DNA of 64,000 nt, from contig NC_079902.1 of NCBI RefSeq assembly GCF_024868665.1, positions 14,787,154 to 14,851,153 on the forward strand. Reading direction: 5' to 3'. Position 1 is the stretch's first letter. Each line of letters starts with the position of its first letter. Source of the DNA: Triplophysa rosa (taxonomy: Eukaryota; Chordata; Actinopteri; Cypriniformes; Nemacheilidae). Below, piece after piece: positions 36,173-48,525 of the stretch. The notes beneath the pieces are model-generated. The model saw only the letters and a program-made list of their open reading frames with translations, had not been told where the DNA came from and did no database searches. Both the position numbers and the translations under genes were made by a program.

Positions 36173-37795
36173 ATTTATCTTGTCCTGTCTATTTTTTTGG
36201 TGGGGGGAGGAGGAACATGTTTCTGTTGTTATATACGAAAATAGCTGTACTTGTGTGTATTCCAAGTTGAGATGTGATTGAAGCCCACTCACTGGTTAAA
36301 GGAAATGGATAAATGCAGCATTTTTCGATATAAGTGTTCCATCCTAGAATGTAGCTTTGAGGTCTGCGATCCACAGGAAGGCAATATCAACTCCCTCTAA
36401 ACCTCTTTTTAACGAGGCTCAGGGCCGGACCCCCCTCTGTCTGTAAAGCACTGTGTTGGCTACTTCTCAGTGGTCAGTAGTGGCCATGCTGGCCGGTGTC
36501 TGGCTATCTGTAGTATCGCTCACTGTCATGCCTCACATAATTCTCTTTTTCTCTCTTATCTTTCACCATTTCCCTCTCTCTTGCACACCAGCTGAACTTC
36601 ACAGTTTAATACAGCATAATTTATCTGACAACGACCTGCTAATAGTCTGAGGCCTCCTCTCTTTAGGAGGTCACGGGAAAGATCAATTCTATCCTTTTCA
36701 TCTCTATTTGTTTCCTGCAGAATGATTATACTGTGCTGACCCAATACAAATCTGCATATGTAATAGGCTTTTTGTACAACAAAGATAAAGTTTCTAGACA
36801 AAGCGGTTGCCAATGAGGGCGCAGACAGTGAATGACTGAGTAACGTTTATCAGCAAGCTTACAGCAGATTTGAAAACAGAAGGGTGTCTCAATCAAGTGC
36901 TCTCTCTTATTTTTCCGTGCTTTATTACACACGCAAACACACTCACACTGCCTCTCAGAGGAACAGTGGGGTCTGATCTTGCCCTGGGCATAGGGAGTTG
37001 CGCTCATACTGTGGAAAGAAGCCAGTGATTGTGAAGAGGTCCCATAATGCTTAGAGGCTGAACAGTGTATGGACGCATGTGCGTATAGCCATGCTGACGC
37101 TCCTTAGGGGGAGGAAATACACATTGCTGGTCAGTTACTGTCACTGGAGCCCGTCCGCTCAGGAGAGCTAGTGGTAGTCGAGAGAGTAAAACCGTAGTTT
37201 ATGTCTGCCTGACACATTGATTTGTGAAAAAATATACCTGACAAAATAGATCAACCCATGCTTCACTCTAACAATCCCATTACAGACCATTTAATCAATT
37301 TACTAGGCCTAACCATAGGAAATGGAAAATAAATAAACAAGTGGATCAAAGCTTTCAAGATCTAATTGGGGTCTAACCAGGTGTGTACTCTGTATCTGAC
37401 AGCGGTCTTCACTGTAAACATTTGTTTTAACGAGAAGCAACAGAACACGAGCATGTCAGTTTAATGACCGGCGCTAGTTCGCGTGAAAGACGCCGATTTT
37501 ATCTCCATCAACAAGCAATTAGCTTCGTCTCGCTGTCTTTCTCTCTTTTCTCCATGATCAAAGAATGTTTTTTCAAGTCTGAGATCTAAGTAGAAATCAG
37601 TCACAGGAAGGAAACAGTCGTCCACCTGCAGATCTGTGCAATCACTGAAACCTTTCCTGGGCTTTTGATACTGAAAAAGTGTCTAAATGTGGATTCTTCT
37701 TTGGGGATTTTTTTTGTTGTATTTTTACAAGTGAAAAACATTTCATTTGGTAGTTTTCCAAAAATCAGATAGCTTTGGCAAAAACTCCTAATCCT

Positions 37796-38031
37796 AGCCT
37801 GATTTTACAGGAATTCTTACTATACGAGTAGGCTAATTCGTATGAATTCATACAATGTGAATCATACACAAGTGTTTTAGAAAAAAGCAATACTGAAGAC
37901 CCTCCCCTAACCCTACCCATAAACCTAACGTCACTGACATGAAAGCAATTCGTACTAAAACATACAAATAATATTGTACGAATTCATACGAATTAGCCAC
38001 CTCGTGAAATATTTACGAATTCCAGTGTGAG
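37796..38031. mobile_element. Palindromic CAAC...GTTG family element, copy B
   Basis: It shares GGCTAATTCGTATGAATTCA, CCTAACCCTACCCATAAACC and AATTCATACGAATTAGCCAC with copy A at 35951, in the same orientation. The terminal dozen bases have decayed, so the ends are approximate. Confidence 0.8.
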
Positions 38032-41000
38032 TCATTATTGTACATTATACAACTAGTAGATTTTACTAGTAGTAAAATTGTTAACGTAAATTTTAAAAAT
38101 ATGTGACAGACAATACTTCAACTGTCCAACCATAATCAAGTATTCCAGAGAGTTTTAGTATACGCACCACACAACCAGGCTAGCCGATTATACCCTGCAT
38201 TTGGCTCACCATCAAATTTAAACAAGCCACCGTCCCATCGACGTTTAATCCGAAGAGATAGAAAAAAGCATGGCGAGAAGATGAGAGCGAGGTACAGAGA
38301 AAAAACATGAGAGATGAAGAGGCCCAGCGCTAGCTAAGAGGATTAATAGTCATACGTTGGCATGGAGAGACTAAGCTGGTCACACTATTAGACAACCTTG
38401 CCTTTATTGTATCTGATGAGTGAGCTGTCGTCTGAAAAATCCAAGGCAGGAAGCGCAGAAGGAATGAAAGAAGAAAAGCACGAAACACTCCAGCGGTCTG
38501 CGAAGTCTAAGAAGTCAGACACGTCTCTTTCAGATCCGACGCTTCGACAGTTACAGATTTTTTCCCTTCCCTTTGTCAATGCCGTCTGGAAGTCTAAACA
38601 GTCACTCACTGTGCTTTTGTCTCTGTGCTGGATGGATCCTCTGACATCATGGTTGTTACAGCTGAGCACTCATGGATGAAGAATTGGTGCACAATCTCAA
38701 ACAAGCCACCCTGTATCTCATATCGGCACTTTATGATGCTGCACTATAGGGTTTATGAGGCTTTTATTGTCATTTGAAAGATTTTGGGAACTTTTCGCCG
38801 TGGGGACTTTTAGAAAATAAAGTGCCACCGTAATGGCATTTCCCCCACGTCATTCAGTTTTGTACAGTATTGTGTTTGATAGCATTTTGCGATGGAAGTG
38901 ACATTTTTGGAAGGAATTGTCAGGCTTCTTTTGTCTTGTTAAAGATAATTACAGCTCGCATTTTGTGTATCCTATATACACACAATTAAATAGCATTTTC
39001 ACAGTTTCACAGATTTGCTTTTTTAAAACAGCACGCTTGAAAATGACACCCAATAAACACTTCACATCACAAAACAAATCTTTAAAAATGCCTCACATCA
39101 CATTGCGCTTCAACACATCTGTCTACAAAGTACACAAAAGTATCAGTGTTTCGGTTGTAATAGAAATTAAACCTGATTAGTGATTTTGATTTGATCAAAA
39201 TCAATTCTTAGGGCCTTAAAGTGAAGAAAAATCTGAGTTTGACCAAAGAGAAAAAGCTCAACCATGACTGACAGACAGGTCGCCACAACAGCTGCTGTGC
39301 CCTGTGTGGTGCCAAAGATGACTCCCCTCTCTCCGGCACCCTCCCTGGGTTCTGGCAGTCAAGCCCAGCCTTGTACATATTAATACTGACACACACACAT
39401 ACAGTACATCACTGATACCAGGTACCCTCTGTGTACTTAAATGCCCCATGCTGGGCCTCTGGCACACACACTCACATGCACACGCACACACAGGCAACCA
39501 TGCTGAGTTGTCTCACTGTGTGGAGATAATAACAAGCACTACCTGTGCGGACGACCCTCAAACTTACCGTGATTATACTGTTCTTTAAATGTCTATAACA
39601 GAATCGTATGTTTCACAGTATGGAAGATAATGCGCTATGCAGTGTAGAGTACCTGTATGGACAAAAAAAGGACTTTCAACATCTCTTCTGTGTTTTCTGC
39701 TACAACACCTGTCTGAATCAGTACAAGGCCACAAAGTTAAATTACACCCCCGATTATCTCACCCTCACCTTCAATGGCATAGAAAATTAAAAGAGCTGTA
39801 ATGGTGTCAAGCCAATCTGTTCAGATTTCAAACAATGCACTATAATCTATAGACATGGACTATATAAATCAGTGCATCATTGTTTTATAAATTCAGTGTT
39901 GCCTTGTCACTTCTGCCGCCATAAATCACGGTTAGTCATTCAGCTGCTGATACCAAGCAGAGGATGTGGAGATGTTGCACTTTGTTGTCACATAGTTAGA
40001 CAAGAGACAGTATAATTTACAGCTGTCTGATGAGCGCCTCGCTTATGATTGTTGGACGGCATAAATAATGGCCATAGGAAAATAGACGAATGGAGAAATA
40101 GATAAACAAAGACATCAACAAACAATGAAGCGTCAGTCTGAATATGATCACATTTGTCGGGCAGACGCCAGTGAAGCATTTATCCTCGTTCAGAGATCCC
40201 GTATCCCACATTGTCATTATTGCGTTCTTTGACAGACAGCTTAGTCGTGTTAGTCAGGTTCAGACGGACTTATTGGTTTGCCGACTATGTGAAGAAAAGC
40301 GGATGCAAAACATTAATAAATATACATCGAGGAGGAATTTATCTCCTGTATTTTCTTTGCTTTGTTTTTCAGTATGCTCCACAGATAAAACGCGAATCAT
40401 AGTGCCATCTCGCTCTCTCTCGCGAGCTCACTCTTTGTCCTCCTCACAATGTATTCCCTATCTCTCTTTTCATGCTGTTTGGTGTAGAATTAGAGCTCTT
40501 GAGCTATGTTTAAATGGTGTTTATGCAAATAATCACTAGCCTCAGCACAATTATTTAAAGTGCTAACAACAGAGAAATGCATCTTGCTCAGCCTGACAGA
40601 AGTCACACTCCCACTCACTGTGGCCATCTGGCTGCGGTGCAACACACTTTTTACCGCATTTTGCTGGTTGAAAGTTTGAGATATTTTTTATTTAGTTGAT
40701 TATCTCCTTGTGTCACAATAAGAACATAGTTAAAAGGTTGGAGCTACTAATATTCCTTCATTTGTGGGCTTTTAAAGAGGTGCACATTTTATTTTGATCT
40801 TTTATTTTTTCAGAACTTTCAGAATTTTCAGAATTTTTTGTATTTATGAAGATGTCGTATTTATTAAACAAGCCCCTGCTGAGCTTGTATAGAGATTGTT
40901 GTAACTAGATTGCTGTAAACTGAGGTGTGTGTTCTGGCCAAGGTCTAGAATTAACACCCGCTATGCACCAAATGCAAGGAAGGGTTGGTTTTGGCATGTA

Positions 41001-41440
41001 AATCAAACTTGCCAGTGGGCTGGTAACTCAGTTAGAAAGTATCTGTCATCTCTAGTTTTCACTGTCATTTCCAATAGTAAAAGTAGCATAAGGAATAAAT
41101 AAATAAATAAACTTTATAATGTATGTTTGCATTTTTATTGGAGATTAATGCAGTATAGTCCAAAATCTAGAAGTAGATGATAAATAGTTATAAACAACGT
41201 AAATAAGTTCTGAAAAAAATCATCATATATTTGATTATAAACAAATTTTGTTATAATCAAATTTTATCATATATTATTATAATAATAATCTAATAAAAAT
41301 GTACGTCATTTTTAGCTCATTTTTACTGTTTTTACCTACTACATTTTTTTTCTTTTTTGATGCATCCCTCCTTTTTCTCTCTCATTGTAGCATTTATTTT
41401 TGCATCTGTGAACCTTATAAAACATTGATCAATCGATCGA
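38032..41440. other. Intronic sequence, nothing supported
   Basis: No clear repeats. At 38388-38679 both strands are open for 93 codons and the + frame is rich in S, K and E. No family is recognised and no splice sites flank it convincingly. Confidence 0.45.
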
Positions 41441-41442
41441 TC

Positions 41443-41445
<3 letters not shown>

Positions 41446-41501
<56 letters not shown>
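41446..41501. repeat. (CAAT)n tetranucleotide microsatellite, about 14 units
   Basis: Perfect array preceded by a GATC-rich lead (gatcaatcgatcgatc). The SINQSINQ open frame across it is an artefact. Confidence 0.95.
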
Positions 41502-43416
41502 CAAAAGAATAAGCAAGGAACTATAATATTAATACCATATTATTCTTACCCTCCTGTTATGTGTGTTTTTTGACAATCTAGCAGTTGTCAGTTTGTGCCC
41601 AGTAACATCTTTGATAACTGGAGAATAACTGTGCAGCTGAGGTGACTCTTGGGTGCTCCATTTGCAGAATCAAACTTCATTTTAAAGGTGAGAGTCGCTT
41701 GGGGAAGCATGGAGAAAGGTGGAGGCGGAGGGCTTGTGTGGCACAAACAACAATAACGCATCACGTCAGGCGGTAACCTCTGACGCAAGTGCTCGTGGGA
41801 AGGTGCTAAACGAGTAGGTGGCAGGCTGAGCCTCATTAGTCCCAGATGCTGCCCGACACACTCACAGGCCTGCATACACACACTCCGACAGATGTCGAGG
41901 TGGCAGAGGTGAGGGCCGGGATTGGGGGGGCTCTTGTCTCATTGATTAGATCTGAGAAAACAGCTTGAGCGAGGCCACTAAAAGCCGTGTTGGCTGCACC
42001 CGAAGTCGTAAACCACTGAATGTGTGTATACATGTGCACATGATGAAACACACCTCATATTCATTATAATGGAATCTTGTTGTTCAACCATACAATTATC
42101 GTTTTCGTATAATACGACTTTAAATGTGTATTCGTGCATTACGAGTTATGGTGTTGGAGTTGTGGGATTGAATCTATAGGTTATATGTAACATAACAATA
42201 AATTGGCACCCCTGCCCAAAATAAAATAGTGATTTGTACAATTTAAAGTTTAAAAGTGTCCCTGTCCCTTCTTAATTGAAACAGACAACTAAGTTAATCA
42301 ACATGTTGTTTGCTTGACCTGCTCAACACAGCGATATTGGAGTAACTAATATTGTGGGTGCAATTCCATTAATTACCACTAGAGGCGCAAACATCACACA
42401 GTTCCCTTTACAAATAAGTCTATATACTGTAAATCACACTCAATCTATGATAATGACGTACAGTTTATACGCACAATTTCCGCACCTTACACCTGCGTGT
42501 CAGAAACGATGGCTCAGCAGGCAAGCAGCCTTGAATACAAAGCCAGCTCGTTGCATTTAATGCAGTGATAAAAAGTCCATGTCTGTATTAGTGACACACA
42601 GAATCCGTAAGGCGAGCACTGGTCTCTGGACAGATTGCAGCAGCTGGTGTTTGTGTCAGTGGGTACAGTGAAGCAGTGGCTGAAACTGTTACCGTGCAGT
42701 GCCTCATTGCCTACTGATGAGATGAAATGTCAGTTGCATTTCTCCTGCTGATCTGCACCCGGTAGGCAAGCTGTGCCAACTGTGTGCGGAGTCTGTGTCC
42801 TAACATTGTGAGAGACCTCTGGATCAGCCGTTGGCTGTAAAAGCAGCGTGGGCCAGCAGGAATGGTAGTGGAAAAATATTGTAGTAGCTCTTGCTCTATT
42901 TGTGTAACAACAGGTGTATCGCAACAAGACAGAACAGCATATCTTGGCAATGGTAACTGGGACTGCATGGAAACTTTTTGGGGACTTTTTTACTTTTTTG
43001 ATCCTGGACATGTTTGGGCTAGGGTGCTGTGCATTATTATGGACAACAGCACGAGAGAACACAACCACTGCAGTACACGGCCATCTGTGTAGCGCTGTGT
43101 ATGTGTGGTCTCGGGGGAGCAGGTTTGTACAAATCTCTAAATTAACTTTGCAAAACACTGTATATACTTCAGAAAGTTTTGAACATGCTCTGTGTGCATC
43201 ACTTGAAGCAAATGCCTTGTTAAGAAACTGAAAATTGTTTAAAAAATAATCATTTTATAATGATCACTGCAGCAAAATAAATGCAATAATTAAATGTTAA
43301 AATGCCAAATAAACATAACAAGCTCTAATACTGAATTATGACTGGATATAATATTTTTTTTGGCCTTGCCCCCTTGCTCTTATGTTTGTTGACACACATT
43401 CGTCCAAAGATGTTTT
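41502..43416. other. Intronic sequence, nothing supported
   Basis: Overlapping open frames on both strands at 42711-43231 (up to 142 codons) have no recognisable domain. The rest is ordinary. Confidence 0.45.
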
Positions 43417-43729
43417 ATAGGAAAGGTTCACCCAAAAAAATAATGTCAATCCAAAGCTGTATGACTTCATTTCATCCATGTAACACTAAATGAGAGATTT
43501 TAAAGAATTATGCTGGTTACTCTTTTCCATGCAATTGCAATGAACAGAATTGGAGTGAATAATGATTTAAATCATAGTGTTTTATATTGTTTTAGCATCC
43601 TTGATCCTGATGCTTGAAAGAACAACCAGCACAAGTCTTAAAATTCTCCGTTTGTGTTCAACGGAATAATAAACTATCACATGGCTTTGGTCGTTCTGAG
43701 TGTGAAACGTTTTTGGGTCAACTAATCCT
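43417..43729. mobile_element. Diverged TTAA-flanked palindromic MITE (GGTTCACCC type)
   Basis: The left end ATAGGAAAGGTTCACCC and right end GGGTCAACTAATCCTTTAA resemble the termini of the element at 18658, followed inside by a variant of the outer arm (ccaaagctgtatgacttc). The interior differs strongly (gttttatattgttttagcat), so it is an old copy or a related subfamily. Confidence 0.65.
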
Positions 43730-43733
43730 TTAA

Positions 43734-44865
43734 ATGCACTATTATTTCTTATTTACTTTTTCTAAGAGATATTTTGCATGGAATGTGTTGCGTTCCAGTA
43801 CGTGAGTAGTAAGTCGTATCTATCCTCTTGTAGGTGCTGTAACGGGCGTTGACCAAGAGAAGGGGGCCGGCCAAAAAAGACTGCCTTAAACATTCTTCTT
43901 TTTTCAAAATGTTTTTCTCCTAAGCGTACTTTTTCCTTTTTGCTCTGCTGAAGTAGGACAGAGCTTGCCTCTTGTCAAAGATTGCGATAACACATATCTC
44001 CCCATCTCTGAAATATATATAACTACCTTTTGTTGCACATAAGCAATGAGAAAACCAATGGACAGACTCTGGAGAGGAAAAGCAGACTGAAAATTGTCTT
44101 TTCAATGGACGTGGGCGTCTATTCGCTGATGTTTGTCAACCCACCTTGGCGTTTTTATATTTTTTCCGTAGCTTTTTGGGAGTGGATATCTCTCATCTAA
44201 GGATACTGTTTGGAGTTGGATCTACTCTAACTAATGGATTTATGATATCGTCATTTTTTGCTCAGCTGTGCATTTCTCCCCTTTGCTATGAACACTTTTG
44301 TATGGACTAGTACCTTCCTATCTTCTCCCATCTGTTTTCAACACAATTGGAGGCTTATTAACATTGTAATCATCCAGTTTTTGGTAGGTATGTCTTTCTT
44401 CTGTTCCTCCTCCTTTTTTTTCATTCTTTCTCCTTTCTCATCTGCCCTCTCCTTCATTTTCTTCTCTTTGTCTCCCTCTCTCTACCACAAGCAGGCCCAT
44501 TCACTTTTCCTAAAAATCACATAAGAGTACTTAAAAGCTCATCTTTAATGCACTCTGACCTATTATCAAATACAGTGGCAGTATTTTTCAACTCACTCAT
44601 AAAAAGGAGGGAATGTTTTATACAAAAATGAGAGAAAAGACTGAATTAAATCAACACTTTGCACTTTTTTATTCTTGTATCCCCTTCAAAAGACTCTAAG
44701 TAAATAGAGGGGAGAATGGAAACGACACTTAGATGAGAACATTATCTCAGTTTTGGCCTCTGCAGATGTGTGTGCTCATGAACCCAAATGGAGCTCAGTG
44801 CCATAGAGTTTCAGTGTTTGTTAATTAGATTGGGTGACTGTAACATAACAGACTCCATTTCCTGC

Positions 44866-44896
<31 letters not shown>

Positions 44897-46000
44897 TCTC
44901 TCTCTCTCTCTTTCTCTCTTTTTCTCTGAAAGCATTGACCTCTTCGCCTCACACCAGTCAATGACTGTGCCACAGTGTTACACAGACACCAAATACACAC
45001 GAGGAACTGAGGAAGTGTTTATGTGAATAATGTAGATATGTAACTAGCTGATATTGAATGATATTTATCAAATATATATAAATATATGGCACATTTATCT
45101 GACAGTATGTCCCTAATGTATATATTTTATGAACACGTAAGGACTTTTTCTTCTGTGTGTCTGAGACAGTGATTACAAAGACTGTAGAGAGGAAGCTAGA
45201 TTAATGTCATGGGTCATTTACTTACATTAAGCCAGTGATAGAGATTCTGTCAGCTACACAGACAGTCTAGCGGAAAGTGCTGTTCATGTGAATGTACTTT
45301 GTAATCAGCCATTTTTAGTACAATAAATGGACTTATCAACATCCGGTTGCTGTGTCTGTACTTTTAATGCACGATTGCAGCTGTTTTTAAATGAAACACT
45401 GACCGCTTTCTCTTTTAACATGTGTGATGACGTTGAGTGAAATTTGCTATTTTTAGATATACCACAGTAGTGCAAGATTATCATTTTCATCTAACATTGT
45501 ATTTGGCTATAATTGACTGTTACTGGGTACTGTTCTGTTCTAACCCCCCCCCCAAAAAAAAACAATGCTATTACCATGCTTCCAACACACGGTAAATACT
45601 ATGGTACTAGACTATGGTCAAATATGATAACAGCAAAAAAACAAAAACTACAGTTCATAAAAGACAACACATGTCAATTCTTATTTAGATCAACAGCATT
45701 TGTTTTTAAGGTTTGCAGCTTGTTTTTTTCCAATCGTAGTGTCTGTTGAAGCAGAGCAGCCATCTTATTTTCTTTCTCACAGACAACTCCAACAAAGGAA
45801 AACACTCCAAACATTTGCAAATCACTAAGGTGGTCAAGAAAAACAGATTGGGAATGTGACATTTACACTGTGTAGAAATATCAACAGCTATTGTTACAGT
45901 TAGACTTCTATCTGAGTGGCATTTATGGCCCAAAAGAATGTCGAGTGGATCATTAGGAGAAATGGAAGACAAGGGTGCAAGGTGTACAACCTAAAATTAG
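43734..46000. other. Intronic sequence with one microsatellite, otherwise nothing supported
   Basis: A GGGGGCCGGCC patch at 43863-43873 is a local GC island of about ten bases. No coding signal. Confidence 0.4.
44865..44927. repeat. (TC)n microsatellite
   Basis: An interrupted TC array of about 60 bases, pure pyrimidine on the + strand. Confidence 0.95.
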
Positions 46001-46004
46001 TCAC

Positions 46005-46215
46005 ATTGTGAGGACCAGCCAACAGCCCTGTGAGGAAAACATATTAATACAAACTAAATAATCTCCTTATAAAATGCACAAAGCTTATTTTGATGGTAAG
46101 GTTTAGGGGTAGTGAACAAAAAATATAGTTGGCTTGCTATTTAAAAGTCAATTAAAAATTCCCACCACATGAAGAATAAATATGTGTGTGTTTGCATGTG
46201 GGTGTAGTAGCAGTA
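46005..46215 (+). repeat. Cyprinid repeat starting TTGTGAGGACCAGCC
   Basis: TTGTGAGGACCAGCCAACAG, GGTAAGGTTTAGGGGTAGTG and a TGTGTGTGTTTG tail occur in the order I know from a common fish repeat (gaggaccggccaa ... ggtttaggg ... tgtgtg tail). No second copy is in the window. Ends approximate. Confidence 0.55.
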
Positions 46216-47990
46216 GTCACAAATTACATCCCACGCGAAACTCTATTTTCACATTCTAATTCAGGCACTCTCTGAAAGATCTTGATGACATGAAAGAAAT
46301 GTGTTTTTCTACTCACACCTTACACACACACCCTTCTTTAAAGTATGTGCATGCTGCATTCTGCACATATCTGTCCCTGAATGAATATCTGTGTGTGTGT
46401 GGGCTATGAGAGACAGCGGTAATGTCAGAAAGCTAGTTGAGAGCGACTGAAGACATTTTAAACTGAAGGCACCACTGAATTTAATTAAATCCTAACTTGC
46501 AGGCCTAATTAACACCATGATAAATAACATCGTCCACCAGAGGTACAGCTCATCTGCAGACGATGCTAAAATGGATCTAATCCAAGCTCCTTGTTCTTTT
46601 TCCTTTTGATGAAATGTGTGTAATACATTTGTCATCTTAACAAGAAAACAACGACATCCTGTTCCCCGATGCCCTGCAGCCCTAATCGGTTTTACTTTAC
46701 CAAAAGAAGGGTGTGTGTTGTGTACTGAACGATGTCAAAGAAATAGATCAGATGTTCTAGATAGATGTTCAATCAACCTGCACTGTAAGCAAACAAACAG
46801 GGCAGTAGAGCTTGACTCGTGCCTCTAAATTCAGAGGCGTTTGACGTGCCAGCTGCTGCCCTGTGGCAAGAGACATGCATACGCAGCCAGTGAAACGCAT
46901 TTTGTCTGAATAAGCAGGCTTGACTGAACATTAAAGTTGTGTCCCAAATGATATTCCATGCACTACACATACTGGGTACTCGGCCATCCGATGTATGAAT
47001 TATAGAAGTGACGTCCAAAATGAAACACCTCCCCTTTTGCATTACATTGAATTACATTTTTGTTGAAGGACAATCCCGTTATAATGCATGTGATGTATTG
47101 CCGCTAGCTTTAATACATTTAGGCCCTTTCCAGTAGGTAGAGAAAATACGTGACGAACCTATGTGGTCTTTGCGGCACGTGTCTCTATTTGTATGTCTTA
47201 AGGGCTGTATCTAAATGAACAGACTGTGCATGCGCTTAGACAGATGGTGTGAGGTAGTGTTTGGCTAAACAGGGCATTTACTTGATACTATACAATCAAT
47301 CAGCACACGAAAACACACACGCAGCGTGTTTATAACACCTCCAGCACAGATGTGTTCTAGTTTCAGCCACTGTACAAGAACATGGCCACGCTATTCTCAG
47401 GTCTATATGTGCCCCTGGGGTCCTCATACAACCGTATCCAGTTGCGCTGCTCAAACTGGCTGAGGACATGCGTCCCCGTATAGAGAATCCCATTAGTGAG
47501 GTCTTTAGTGTTTTGCGGGTTGCTTTTGGCCTTACCACTCGGACTGGCACAATGCTGGCCCAGCGCTGGGCAAACAGAGGGCGCTTATTATAGTGCCATG
47601 CTTCTGTGCCAACCTAGCCAAGCTTGACAGCTCCAGCTCACAGCATAATCCAGTCTCTTCACCTCCACACTTACTGTTTGCCAAATTACCTTCTACCTCT
47701 CCCCACATCTTTGTCTTTCCTGTGACATTTCGCTTACAAAGAGTTTTGAACTTTGAAGTAATGCTTTCGTATACTATTGTTTGGTTTTGACGATTTGGAA
47801 TTCTTTTGATTAATAAATTCAGTGGAACTTTTCCAGTCTGGAATGACATTCAGCCACGTTCAATTTGTGGTTGTTTGTGTGACAGTTCATTGCAGTCTAG
47901 ACAATTTGGTCATTTATTTACTCACATTTTGTTCAAAACCTGTTTATATATTTTTTTCTCACTGGTTTGATAACCAACGTTCTTTAAAAT
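46216..47990. other. Intronic sequence, nothing supported
   Basis: No clear repeat or coding signal. The frames at 47296-47849 on the minus strand lack motifs. Confidence 0.45.
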
Positions 47991-47991
47991 A

Positions 47992-48452
47992 TAGCTGCAG
48001 AAAAAAAGAGACCATTCCAAATTCCAATACTTTTGTATTGTGGCCATTCCAGTCCAGTGTCTGTTGAATTTCAACAAAATTAAACCTCGGGAGTGACAAA
48101 GCATCCAAAATCAATGTGAAAAACTGACAGAATGACAAGACACCTGATAACTGTGATGAAAATAATTTTGAACTTGTACAAATATTACTGTTGTACTGCT
48201 TAAAGGTGAATATGAACTTGTTTTCTTTGCAGTATTTGAGCTCCGAAAAAATACAGAGCATATTTACTGTTATTTCTCCAGTTTTCATTTTCTGCAAATA
48301 AATGCAATAGAAGCATTGTTTTCATTTGAAATTTGGTATAAATATTGTTAGTAGTTCACAAAATAAATATAAAATGATCATTTTACCAAAACACAAACCA
48401 ATAAATAGTAGAAATGGTCTCTGAAATGGTCTCTTAATTTGTTCTGCGGCTG
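47992..48452. mobile_element. Tc1/mariner-like deletion derivative
   Basis: The left end AGCTGCAGAAAAAAAGAGAC CATT and the reverse complement of the right end (CAGCCGCAGAACAAATTAAG AGACCATT) are inverted termini with GAGACCATT in common. Inside, CTTGTTTTCTTTGCAGTATT and TTCATTTTCTGCAAATAAAT match end-proximal sequence I associate with fish Tc1-like elements. At about 460 bp against roughly 1.6 kb for autonomous copies, the transposase is gone. Confidence 0.6.
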
Positions 48453-48521
48453 TTCTGTTTGTGTTCTGCAGAAAAAAAGCCATACAAGTTTAGAATAAAA
48501 TTTTTTGGGTGAACTATCCCA
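48453..48521. mobile_element. 3' fragment of the TTAA-flanked palindromic MITE
   Basis: TTTGTGTTCTGCAGAAAAAA and GGGTGAACTATCCCATTAA are the right end of the family seen at 18658. It starts where the Tc1-like element ends, so the two are fused; one may have inserted into the other or a deletion joined them. Confidence 0.75.
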
Positions 48522-48525
48522 TTAA

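Noticed and set aside
38620..38650. CWMDP in the + frame as a candidate for the CWMP segment of the next protocadherin exon
   Set aside because: The surrounding residues do not match the tail, and the phase and splice sites do not fit; coincidence.
41299..41526. 75-codon frame with SINQ repeats
   Set aside because: Translation of the CAAT microsatellite.
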